Of a stretch of 64,000 bases of DNA, positions 49,056 to 61,326 are shown in pieces. Location of the stretch: positions 62,001-126,000 of the forward strand of contig NC_085053.1 of assembly GCF_963662255.1 (NCBI RefSeq), in the 5' to 3' direction. Each line of letters begins with the position of its first letter. Within the stretch, counting starts at the first letter, position 1. A program made the translations under genes and the position numbers. The notes below the pieces were generated by a model, which made no database searches, was not told the origin of the DNA, and was given only the letters and a program-made list of their open reading frames with translations. This DNA comes from Cinclus cinclus. Its lineage: Eukaryota; Chordata; Aves; Passeriformes; Cinclidae.

Positions 49056-50543
49056 TGTGCTGGTTTTACCCTGAGGGGAGGGCATACTAGGAAGTTTTTC
49101 TCCATGAGAACTTCCTCTATGGATTGATGGGACCAATTGGAGGCTGGTTTAGTTGTTGACAGCCTGAGAAACCAATTGGAAAAGTCGGTTCGCTCCGTGA
49201 ATCACATTTGAAGCAAGTAAGCTTTAGGAAAGCGCTATTGTATTTTCGGCCTTTCGTAAGGTGACACTGGCCTGGCCCAGGCCCGCTTCCAATGCGGCCC
49301 GGGCCAGGCGGGAATGGGTTCCGGAGGCTGCTGGGCCCCGTCTTTAACCAGGGGCCAAGGGGAGCAGAGCCCATTGCTGGGGTTCTCACCTTTTCCCGGT
49401 GTGGCCGCGCTCGGCGGCGCCCTGCCCTGCCCTGCCCCGGCTCGGAGCAGCCCTGGGGTGGCTGAGCCCTCACGGGCTGGGGGGAGGCAGCCGGGCCCGG
49501 TTCGGGAGAGCCTGCAGGGCTTTGTGTGCTGGGCAGGGCAGAGGGAGAACCCCCGGGCTGCGGCTGGAGCTGGGTGCAGTCGGCACTGGAGGAAAGCCAT
49601 GGAGCCAGAGCCTTGTCACCGATTTTTCCTCTGGTTGGACTTTGCAGTTTCCATCCTGCCCCTCCAGCGTGGCCTGGGCGGCCTGAGATCCTGACACAGC
49701 TCCAGCATGGCCTGGCCCAGCTCCTGCAACTTGTGTGAGATTTTAATTTTTTTTCCCAATGCTCAGATAAGACTTACCGACTTTCATCTTTCCTTGGGTG
49801 AGAGGGAGAAGAACAGAAAGGATACACTAAAGTCAATGAAGTAAAAGCTAAGTTTCTAAATGAAAGGAGAATTAGGAGACGTTATGAAGGTTGGTTGAAA
49901 TATCTTTTTGTAAGTTGTAGGGGTGGACTGTACTTCACGAAAAAATTCCTTTAAGCCATGAAATAAAAAGAAAGACATGGGGGGTGGAGCAAGGTGTAAA
50001 GTGTTTGAAGACTCCTTTGCCCCGAGGAAAAGAGGGGGAATCTGTTCCTGGGAAGGAAGTATGAACAGAGAGAAGTGAGCTGAAGAGAACTTTTGCCTTT
50101 GAGTAGCTCATCCTTAAAAGTAATATGACTTTTTAGCATGGCCCGCCCGCAACTCAGTTCAGAAGAATGTAAAGTGGGAGGAAATTCATGGTAGCAGATC
50201 GCGGGCGGCTGTTAATCATGAAGTGGAGTCAAGAGAGACCTGCTGATTTCCTCTCTTGGTAAAAAGATCCTTATAGCTAAACAAGAAAAAACTCCTCTCC
50301 CTAAAGTGAACTGGAAAAGGTTATTTAAGTAAGGAATTGACTGTCGTGTCCCTGTATGTTGTTAAGCTGTAACAAAGGGGGAAAGAAGAAATGGTCTGAA
50401 AATCTGTTCTGACTTTATTATTATTCTTTGTGTTGTTAATAATTTTTTTATTCCCTTTTTAAGTTTTAGGTCTGCTTTACTTTTACTCCTATTTCACAAC
50501 AAAAGGGAATTGTGTTAAAATTGGCAAACCTTAAACTATTACA
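49056..50543 (+). mobile_element. 1.49-kb solo LTR with 5-bp target duplication (ERVL-like)
   Basis: Begins TGTGCTGGTTTTACC and ends AAACTATTACA. It is flanked by GCCCC at 49051-49055 and 50544-50548. The TG...CA ends plus a 5-bp duplication fit an ERVL or related LTR retroelement. A GC- and CpG-rich block at about 49240-49740 is followed by AT-rich sequence with a TTATTTAAG box near 50320. No gag, pol or env coding sequence is visible, so this is a solo LTR or a non-autonomous element. Frames of 118-126 codons in the GC-rich block are incidental. The right flank continues as a C run. Confidence 0.75.
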
Positions 50544-50544
50544 G

Positions 50545-50555
50545 CCCCCCCCCCC
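50545..50555 (+). repeat. Poly(C) run of 11
   Basis: A C homopolymer starting inside the 3' target duplication of the adjacent LTR. Confidence 0.9.
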
Positions 50556-53500
50556 AAGATTGTATTTGTTAACCTGGGTATGCAGAGGGACATTAAACAA
50601 TCAAATATGTTCGATAAATCTGGATGTGGGCACCATCTTTATTATATTATCTGCATGTAACACAGTCAGCACACTGCCCTTCTGATGACTCTTTAATCCA
50701 TGTTAATGAAAGTCTCTGCAAATAACCTGGAAGGTGTTAGTCAGATATTGATTCAGAAAGTTTCTGTGGGTCAGAGGGTCACTTCCTTTTACAGCTCCCA
50801 CAGGTGGACACTGTCAGGAGCACAACAGCAAGAAAACTAGAGGTCAGAGTATAGGTGTATAACTGTTTGTGCACCACCTTAAAAGTTCAAATTAAAACAA
50901 GCATTGAAAATAAGAAGTGAAAACAAGTACTTATTTTGGAATTAGATAAAATTTCTTATTTTGCAATGGGCAAAAAAAGTTTAGCCAAGCCCACTTCTTG
51001 GGACACCCTGATCTCCATGCTGGGTAGAACTAGCAAAAGTTTAATTACACTTTTTTAGCGGAAAGCAAAGACAGTACCAAAATATCACATTCGTCAGTGA
51101 AATTTTTCCATTTCTTTAAAATTATTTGAGGGTGATATTTTCTTTTTATCACTTTGAATGTTGCAGTGTGGACTTCTTGGTGAAGAGTGGAAAGGTAGTG
51201 AATGCCTTTGAGATATGATAAAGGCTGCATGGTGATGTAGAGGAGAGGAAACACTGTCTGAGCAAATCTTTTTATCAAAGTCAGGAGACATCTCAGGAAG
51301 GGCAGCCTTACAACCTTTCTAGTCATCATACTGGCAAAGACAATTCCAAGATTTCTAAGTGAAACTTCCTGGAGTTTGAAAAGGCCGGAATGAAGGTTCC
51401 CTATACAAGGTTATTAATCCCACAGTGGCACCCTGGGCTACTCCCAGAGTGAAGACTAGGAGAGAAAGAAGAACAGGGTGACATTTGTCCTCATCAAATG
51501 TGGGAATTCCTTCCTGGCTGTTTGAAGAGTACACTCAGGAGGTTAGACCATAACCAGGGTGTCATTGTGGTGGTCTGGGACACAGGCATAGCCAAGTACC
51601 TTGATGGATTAGTCATTCCTGTAATGACAAGTGTTGCAAAATAATGCCTCAATCCTCCAAGCACTGTGGGCAGGTGCATAGTTTCCCTACAACATTTTTT
51701 TTTTAATTACTTGAGCATTCAAACAGGCCTTCAGAACAGAGCAATTCATAGCTGACTTTAGGTGAATCTTTCCATGTGGAGAATACAGGTCCAAACCTAT
51801 AAAAATATGTGGAGAGAATGATAACATGATTTCTTGTGTTTGAATGAATGTTAGGTAAAATTCCACAAAAATTAGTGAAGGAAGCTCTCCTTGCTGATAT
51901 TGCAGTGCTAGATGTAGTCAGAACACTTATTGTCACAGCAAGCAGCAGGGACAGGTAATCTTGAATTAAAGAAACATTTTCTGGGCTGCTTGCAGTGCTA
52001 GGAAATGTCAGTGCAGGACTGTACAGTACTATGGATTGCACCCAGAAATGTGAGAAACTTCAAGTAACTCATTGGCTGTTCTGGCAAACTCCTTTTTAAA
52101 GGGACTGCAGTCAATGCAGTCTCTGGCACAGCCTCCAGTTGGGAGCTGTGATGAGATCTCTACATTAGGCACTTGGTATTTCTCAAGAATACTCTTCAAG
52201 GATTGCTTGATGCTTGACCGTTGAAAAATGAGAGCAAGAAACCTGAATCAGCGAAAGAATCAACAAAAATTTACCATTCCTTCACTAGCTATAAGTACTA
52301 AAATGTCCAAAATTGATAATTTAAAGGGAAAAAAAGGAAATCTTGCCAGTTCTTAAAGGATGGAGCAGGTTAATTGAAGGTGACAGAGAGGAGAGTTGAA
52401 CATGTCTGTTCAGCACTTCTCTCCTGGCAGGTTCATCTTTTCCAAGATGAGCTACTGCAGGGGAGGGGGTGGTCTGTGCTGTTGGCTGTGATTTCAGCTG
52501 CTCGTTCTAAGGAAGCTTCTCTCAGCTCATTTAGAAATGACACCAACTGTGTGGCAGTTTGTAAACACACACTTCAGGATCCTCCAGTGCTTGTTCTGAT
52601 GTGTGACACATGAGCTGCAGTTCAAGCTCTGGAACAGTGAACTTATTTCACATTTAACATTAAACTGGTGTTTAGTTGCTATGGATTTTAAAGGTTTTTT
52701 TTATTTTTTTAACTCAAGTTGTTTACCTAATGTCTTTTTAAAAGTAAGTTTGTTTTTCTGGTACTTTTCCAACAGAAACAGTTATTTGAAGACTGAGACA
52801 ACATTCCTGGCAAGTTTATAACTGAGAAAGAAAGCAGGGGACAATGAGCTCACATCAGCTCTTTGGGATACATGTGAACGTTAGGAATCATAGGATGCAC
52901 AAGTAAATTGCAAGAGGTAATGAAAAGAAGAACAAAAATTATCTGGAGGAAATTGCCTTCTGCTGTGTCCTATAGCAATATCCACTGAATAACTAATGCC
53001 CACTGTATTGACTATGTTCTGTTTGCTTTGCCTACAGCAGAAGTGAGGACAATGTTTTCCATGTATCATGGAATTATTCCTTCTTTGCATATGTATTTTC
53101 TTTATTTCATAAAACTACTTTAATCCATACACGGTAAGCAGCAAAGAGAGATTTGGAACTGGACCCAGATTAAACACAGGCAAAGCCTCTTGAAGCTATA
53201 GGGTATTTTTGCATTGCCAGTTTCTCTTCAAGGAGATGGGGAGTAAAGAAGTACATGGTGAGGTTCTCTGCTGTGCTTTTGGGTTTGCAGCAGGTATTAC
53301 ACAGCTGCCCTGTGTGCATCATACAGGCATGGCACTTTGAAAATATTTGCTAAATCTTCTGTCTACCAGTATTACTTAATTTGCTTCTATTAAAAAAAAA
53401 ACTGAAGCAAGAGGTTATTTTGTTACTGCTCAAAATGCCCTCAAAAAGAGCTACTCTTGTTTTCTTTGCCAGTTTTCATTTACATTCATAATGCATTACT

Positions 53501-56500
53501 AGCCAGCTCATGTTCTTTTTTGGTTTTAAGTACAGCTGAAAGAGCAAGTTTTCATTAAACTACACCCCGGCCCCCCCCCCTTTTTTTTTTTCCCTCTGAT
53601 TGTAATTATTTTTTTCTTTTTGTCAAACTCTCACTGAAATAGCAATACTGGCCCAATGCTTTAAGCTTTTAAAAGCAGCAGGTTATTACCATTTGCAATT
53701 GCTTAAGATTAAGGGCATATTTATTTATAAATATTTACCTAAAGTATAATTAGACAAGAAACTGAGAATGTTTTCCCAATCCCCTATACTGACCTGGTCA
53801 CATGGTGTCATTTAGCAGATTTACAGCAATTTTCCAGCTCTGTGAGCTCTCCTAGGTAAGAAAACTGCTAATGAACAGCTCCCAAGATTTCCCTTCAGCC
53901 TGTAAATACACTGGGGAAAATGGAAAGGTATGGAGCGTCCTGAAAATTTCTGGGTGCCTATATTGGTTATTCTATCCCATGCTGTTGGTTTATCCTCACC
54001 TACTTTGCTCTGCATAAGCTGCACGTAGCTGAAAGTGTGATCTGAGGGCTGGATCATTAAGATTAAATAGTAATTGAGGTTTAATTGCATTCACAAATTA
54101 TGTACTGTTCAGCAAGAGTATAAAAAGTAGATAATGTAAATGCCAGCAGACATTCTTTTTGCAAATATAATGAACTTCAAAAACGTTGTGCTTTACAGAC
54201 CGAGTTAAAATAGTCCTGTTTGCAATGTAACCTCTTCTGGAGAACACAGAGGAGAGTTGAGTTAGATTTCTACTTCTTTTTTCAGAAATCTAAAAGAAAT
54301 TGTAATCTGCAAAGCATCCTATTATTTTTACAGCAACAGAGAACTGTTAGATCTTGCAGCGTCGAAAGTTTCTATATTGGCCTGTGTTGTGCCCTGCTGT
54401 TTGTCACCCCCTTCCTAGAGGGGGGTAATTTGCTTTGACAAACCACAGAATGCTGGGATGCATTTGAGGAACTCAGTGAAGCTTTAAACTCACCACGAAC
54501 AATGCAGAAGAAACTTTATTTAGTACTGTTAGTACTGCACTGTACTAACTCATGCAGCTGCCTTGACCTGCATCACCTTTTGGAGAAGTAGTGGTTGTTT
54601 TGTCTCATGTCTGCCATTAATTAACAAGGGTTTACATGCTCAGGGACTTATTTTCCTTAAGATGCATGGAACCTTTGAATGTTTTCAGCCAGCAATGTAA
54701 TTATCTTGAGCTTCCTGCTTAATCCACTTTAGGGTTTAAAACAGGTACATTTTTTTAAACAACCTTTCCACAAAGCAAACTCAAAGGCATGGGAAATTAT
54801 CCTCATCTACAGGCAAGTTTGATTTGAACTGGAGTGTTCTCAGAGTGTGATGACAGCATTTTGTGCTCTTTGGAATTTAGGGTAGTTTTAGGGAGAGAGA
54901 GATTGAGAGCTTCAATGATCCTTTTTCTGTAACCATTTTGAGGTGAATCCTCTCTAAGCAGAGAGATCCATTTGTGTTGTTTACTTTGCCACAGTCAGCC
55001 TTTGCTCAGTCATTACCAGGCTGGGTTTTCATCAGCTCCTGAGTAAACTCAGCTTCTTTTCTGCATGCTCCTTAGTTACTCCAGTGCCGTTTTCAGGGCT
55101 GCACAAGGCACTCTCCGTTTTATAGACATGCATTTTGTGAACTACTGAAACATTACTTTTGCTCCTGTTGCCTTTTTTCATTTTTCCCAAGCAGATTTTA
55201 GTCAGTAGGTAAATGTGAATGTGCTCAAGAAATGTTGCGAGTGCTCAAGATGCAAGACAAAAACATTACCAGGTCATTAGTGTTTGACTATTAATTGCTG
55301 CCCTTTTTGGCATGTCATGTTCGGAGCCACTAGAAAAATGTGGTGGTGGTAAATCTTCCATGTTTTTTGTTATTTCATGCCTTAGTTCTTTCTAGGAGCA
55401 GGCTGGGATATTCATGGGCAGTAGGTCTGTAAATGGGCACTAAAGGACAGTTGTTTTGGGCTTATCTAACATGAGCAAGGAGGCAGAGCAAAGAAGGGAA
55501 ATTACAATGACCAGAGGGGTGAAACTACAATTAGGGGATCGCTTAATAAGCAATAAGAGAGCAGATAGAATAAAAGCAACCCTGTCTTCAGCCAGCAGGC
55601 AGTGACCACCTGGCACTTGCTTGCACAGGAGGCTGTGGGGATGGGCCAGTTACTGGGTTCAAGTAAATTCATGGACAACAGATCCACAGAGATGCTGAAA
55701 AGGGTGGGGATGCTCTAAAATCCCTATTGTAATAGCTGTGAATGCAGAACTACTGTGACAGGAGCAGGGTAAGAAAACAGTTGGATTTTTGTGCTTTCCC
55801 TACCTGCTTACTTTGCCACCACTGAAGACTGACTGCAGGGCTAGAGAAGGTGGTTCTCTGCCCCACAGTGGCATTTTCTGTGCCTTTATAAGTTTTATAT
55901 ATTGCTCAGACCACCACAAAATTAGGGCTTAAAGCACTTATCACTGAAAACTCTACAAGTAAGGACCTTGTATGTGTGCAAGATTTTGCTAGACTCAGAC
56001 CTTATACTTTATTTGGTTAAACAGGATCACAAATATTCACACAGCTGTATAAATAACGTCCAGTTAGTCCTGTCAGCTGAGCCAAAAAAGATTTTAAGTG
56101 CCAAGGACTTAGAACATCTCTTTCTAATTTTACCCTGGCTAAAAGTATGTTTAGAAGATGAGGTATAGATAAAATCAGATAAGCAAAATTATTTAGTATC
56201 CTGTCACTTGTAAAATGTTTATCAGTTAAAATAAAAGAGGTGAGAAAAATAAGTTAATCTTTTATAAGAAACAAAACCACATCTAATGGCTGAGTTAGCA
56301 GCCTGTCTTTAATAAGCAGCAGGGGATGATTGCAAACAGTCCACAGTGGCTGCTGACAGACATCCTGTTTTTGGCAGTTTGTGCAGTGCTCACCAAGAGA
56401 TGCTACCTGCACAGGTAGCAAACCTCCATGTGCTGTCTTAGCTGGAGCTAATTAGCTGGAAGATGGGTAGAAAAACATGAATGACTCAGCTGGATACTGG

Positions 56501-59500
56501 AGCTGTTTGGAAGTGATCCAGCTGATTGGTCTTGTGGTAGAAAAGGCTGATTCTTTCAAAGGATAACATCTCTCTAGATTACATAATCTCAGTAAGAATG
56601 TCTTTTGTGCTCTGCCCAGACTATACCCCCACTTTGCCAGGCTCTCTGGCAGTCACCAGGCAGGTGGCACAGAGGTTGGCTCTTCCCATCTTCCTCTGCT
56701 GGATTTACAGTTGCTTCTGGCTGGTCTTGCAGCCAGTGACCATACCCGTTCTTCCAGCCACATCAGCTGTCCAAGTCCACCATTGCAGATGATATTTTTT
56801 CATATGAAATATTTTGAAGGCTGCATAGAAAATCTTTCAGACAGCTGCATTAATATATAAAGAGCCTGGACGCAAAAAGAGCCTTTAGAGAAAATACAGC
56901 AGATGCTTTTTTTCTCCTGCAAGAAAAATGTCAGGAGGTTCTTGTTTATTGATTTGGACATCAAGAGGGATTTTTGGTGCTTTTCTGAAATATTGCCAAC
57001 TGACATTGGATTATTCCTGCCCTTAGCAGTGCACTAATATCTAATTGCATATGCAAAGCTTCACTCTTATTTTGCTTATAAAACAGGACTTGTGGCACAA
57101 AGGATGCTGAGGAAGGTGCCTATGCAAAAAATCTATTAGTGGGTTTCATACATCAGATGGCATACATCAAATCTAAGGATGCAAGCTACTTGTGGGGAGA
57201 CAGGGGCAGAAAAGAGAAAAGAAAAAGCCTCAGCAGCTGTCTGAGAAGAGGAAAAAGCACTGCCATGGCACCTCAGGTGGCAAACAAGGACCTGACAGGA
57301 AGGCACATTGCAACACCAGGCTGTTGCATTTCCCTTTTGCCAAGTCTGTTCATCTCTTTCAATACCTCATTTTTTTATTAAACACTCCTTTTTAAAAATC
57401 ACGGGATTGTGCCTGAAGGCACATCATAAGTTTGAATGATTTTTGGTGTTTTCTTAACCTAAAATGTCACTATAGCTGAGTATTTTACTGCTTTTACAAC
57501 CATGAGTATCGCTGGAATGACAGGGCAGGAACAAACAACTGTATGTTTCTTTTCACTGGAAAGCAGTTCCTTATTTCACTTATAATATTTGTAACTTTTT
57601 TGGCTCCAAGGTGTACAGGTTCTCCATCAGAGAGATTTATTTCGTGCTTGGTAATTTATATTTTGTGTCATGCGTGTCAAAACTTTGCAACATATGAGAC
57701 AATGAAAATCTTGAGCTCAGCAAGTCATGTTCCAGGAAAAAGATTGGAAGAAATGTCAGCCCTTTCTGGAAGGCAAGGCAAGATTTTACCTCAAGGAGAA
57801 ACAAAGAAGTCACTTATGTTTATTTGTCGCAGTGTAAGGACTAATTTATCCTGAGGATGGGAAGTTTGGATTTGTCTTTGTCTTTTCCATATGAAAACTA
57901 CTGTAGTGATAAGGAAGGAAGAAGAAAAATGGGGCAATTGCTCGACAATTAAATCTTGCAGAAGAGAAAAAATATGTTTACAGAACCATGTTTATATTAT
58001 GGGATGGAACAACCATTAGTGACTTTAAACATGAACTATTCCAGCCTCTGTAACTCCCAGATGTTCCTGCTGGAGGAGGCCAGCTGTCCCCCAGCCTTGC
58101 TCCCTATGCATCCAAAAAAGGGATGGGGGATGGGGTTTCACCTGGCAGCCAAATCACCAAATGGTGATTTGCTTCTTCAGGGGGTGGTCTTGCTGCTCTG
58201 GGTCTGACTTTCATGGAACCTCTGGGTGTGTTCCAGCTGGGTATTCCAGTGCCAAACTGGTGCTCTTGTCCCCTTTTCCAGTCACTGGATCTGACCTGAG
58301 AGTAATAATGGGAAGAGGGGTCAGGGTAAAGCTCCTGTCAGTGCATCTTTGTGTCCTGCACTGCCTTTGCTGGGTGACATCATAACCTGAGAAATGTGGA
58401 GATTACTCCTGTGCAAATTCCTTGCCTGGAGTTTGGAACATCTACAAATGATATTCTGAGGGGCAGACATTTAGAAGGAAAAATAAGTGTTTTGTTGATC
58501 AAGTGACTTCTCCTTTTTGGTGATAATCGATGCAATAAGAATGAAGCCAGTTTTCAGAAGTGTGTGTTGTAACAATGAAAAACAAGGTTGGTTTGAAAGA
58601 TTGGAGGTGGTGTCATGGCACAATGTTTAGTCTGCATCTGGAATAATGACTTTTCCCCTTGCTTTCCTTGTGACTCTGTAATAATTAAAAGAAAAAAAAA
58701 GTCCAACACAGCAGCTAGATTAAGGAAGACATTTCAAAAAACTTCCCTACCCTGTGAAACATTTCCTCTTAATCTTGACCTGATGGACACTGGAGAAGCC
58801 AGTTATTATTTCTTTCTTTTACAAAAGAAAACACCAGCCTTTCCATATTTCTGATCAGCAAATTTTACCATGGATACAGATGACATAAAATATTCTTTTT
58901 TTTTTTCTTCACGTGCACCATTAAAATACACTTGGTGCAGTTGATAGTACTTGTGAGATGGCCAGGTTTTAATCTTCAAATAAAAATGTGCCTGTGTTTC
59001 TGATTTATTTGCCCTGTTTATTGACTTTTTTTTTCCTCAAGATAACAAACTAGCCCTTGGGAATAAAGCAACACGTGAGAAGTGCTGTGGTAGGGATCCC
59101 AGGGCAGTACAGCCTATGCAGATATTCTAAGAGCAGCTGTCAGCCTCAGCTGGGGCTGAGCAGAGGGCTTAGCACAGGCAGGTGACAGCACTGCAGGGAT
59201 GGATCCTGGCTGGCCAGAAAAGCTGCCAGAGCAGGTGCTGGTGGTGGTGACCTCAGCTGTGTTTTACTGAGAGATGGAGCTGGGGACAAGGGCTGTAAAT
59301 ATTACTGAAGGACTTGGCGTGGCCCAAAGGCTTGGCTAACAGGATCCAGTAAGAAAGGAATGTTTTTGTGAGCATGTTATATGGGCTGAGCACTACAGAC
59401 AGGATTGCAGGCACATCTCAGAAAGCAGGGGCTTCAACAGCACATCTCATGTCTGGTTCAGGGCTGGAGCTTGTTGTGGGTCCTGCTGTGGTCAGGATGC

Positions 59501-60893
59501 AGTGGCTTAGTTTTAGTACTGTTTTATTGTAATGTTTATTACACACAGGGCACCACAAGTTGTGTTTGTGGTGTTAAAAATAAAAGCAATCCACTTGTGC
59601 AGTGAAGATTTCAGTTCTGAAGTTCTCACATTCCTGCAGTCCCTGGAAAGGAACAGGAGAGGCACAAGCTCCAAGAATCACTAACATCTTACATTTTTAG
59701 AAGGTACTTTGGAGAACATTAGTATTATTTTGATCACATGCATTCCAAAATCAAAAAGAGATAAGGAGTCTCTCTGCAGGAAGATGCTAAAATAATCCAA
59801 TCTCATATTTTAAAAGTGGACAACAAACTTCTAAGTATGATATTTAAAGGCTCTTAGGGCTGCCTGAATTAAATGTTCCTATCTCTTGCAGTGCAGTATC
59901 TAAAGAATTGACCACAGGTATATTTAAAATAGCAGAGAAGGGAAGGCTGCCAGGGTTCGTTTTCCAGCAAAGTTTCTTCTTGCAAGTTTGCTGGGAAAGA
60001 AGCAAGAAATATAAACAAGAGTGCTTTAGCTCCTTTTTTCCCAATATATTCTAAGAATGACCTGAAAAATATTCCTTCTCTAACCAGGCAGTGAGGGTGC
60101 TCTTGCCTCTCCAGGCTCACTCTAACAACGTGAGGATTGCTACAAGGTCAGCTCCTTGTCTGGGTTTTTTAAAACTAGAAATTCTTCATTAAAATAAGAA
60201 CTCAACACCAAATTCACTACCCAGTATTTTGTGGAAGTGCCAGCTCTGTGGGATGTGTGTGAAAGTTGTAAGAATATGATTGGTCCTCTAAAATTATTGC
60301 TTCCTAATTTTAATAAGGCAGCAAATGCCACAGAAGGTCTCAACAACTACCTGCAGACATTCATTCATGCAGGAAAGTTTTCAGTGCCTGCAAGAGTGTA
60401 AACAGCACTGTGTAATCTGGTTTCTACTGACTACGTATTTTAGCCTGGCTTTGGTGATATAAACATGGGAGTTTTGGTTGGTTTGCTGTAAATAGATGTC
60501 ATGGGGATGCTGAAAATTCAAAAATGCACTGTTTCTATTGTGCATCATTTTCTTCTTGTTGTGTAGAATTGCCAGCCTATTCTGCTGTGCAGCTTTGCTG
60601 CTTAGTTAGTGGCAAAGTTGCTTAAGGAGTCCAGGGGATGGCTTCTCCTAACAGGAGCCAGCCTCAAGGACTGGATTTCCAGTTCTCTGGAAGAGATATC
60701 TGCTTTCTTCCATCTGCTTCTTCAAAATATTTGTCATCAATTTCCCTTATGATGGTGTGGTACTTCTAGTGATAGCGTAGGATTAAAATGTTTCTAAAAC
60801 CATGGGAATTGTATACAATAGATTCAGAGGGTGGTAAGAAAGGTTGGGTCTGGTCAGCCTGGGAAAGGGAACTAGGCCCTGGGAGTGAAATTA
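50556..60893. other. Intergenic DNA, no gene recognised
   Basis: About 10 kb of AT-rich sequence. Minus-strand frames of 94, 61 and 112 codons cluster at 51.0-52.0 kb without an assignable product. A C/T homopolymer junction lies at 53.57-53.59 kb. No RGS-family exon, CR1 end or LTR was recognised. Confidence 0.5.
53571..53591 (+). repeat. Poly(C)-poly(T) junction
   Basis: Ten C followed by eleven T, a pure pyrimidine tract. Confidence 0.9.
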
Positions 60894-61300
60894 TATCGGG
60901 TGAAACTGTACCTGCATAATCATCATATGATAAATGATACGATTGTTAAATGTAATGATTGTTTGGTAGTTGAATATAATTATTGTTTAATTGTAACAAG
61001 AATCATGAGAAAGGATGTTTGGGAACCTGATGAAAATTGCAAGAATTCATGCTTGGATAAGATCAATGTATACAATAGAACAATATGGGTTTAATAATTA
61101 ATATATAGTTATATAACAAAAAGGGTATAAAAACATGTCCATCTCGAATCCATGTGGGAGTCAGATTTGGGTTTGTACCCTGACTCCCAGAGCTCTTCAA
61201 TAAAAGCACCTGCATATAATCATCCTGTGATTATGTGTTTCAACGCTAACACTCGGAGACATTCTGTGTCCTGAATCTCAGCTCTTCTCATAACCCGACA
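60894..61300 (+). mobile_element. Solo LTR, about 407 bp
   Basis: In the plus orientation there are a TATA box (GGGTATAAAAACATG) near 61121-61135 and a poly(A) signal (CAATAAAAGC) near 61198-61207, then a GT-rich stretch and an end at TAACCCGACA. The proposed start TATCGGGTGA pairs with that end as an inverted repeat if the second base was once G. No exact target duplication was found, so the left limit is uncertain. No viral coding sequence accompanies it. Confidence 0.7.
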
Positions 61301-61326
61301 GAAGAGGTTTTATAAAACCCTCTTCC
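61301..61326. repeat. Near-perfect palindrome abutting the LTR 3' end
   Basis: GAAGAGGTTTTA is followed at once by TAAAACCCTCTTC. The arms pair fully except for one unpaired base. It starts at the first base after the LTR end. Confidence 0.7.

Noticed and set aside
49117..49738. Several 95-126 codon frames in CpG-rich sequence
   Set aside because: They lie within the LTR at 49056-50543, overlap on both strands and show only GC-driven composition.
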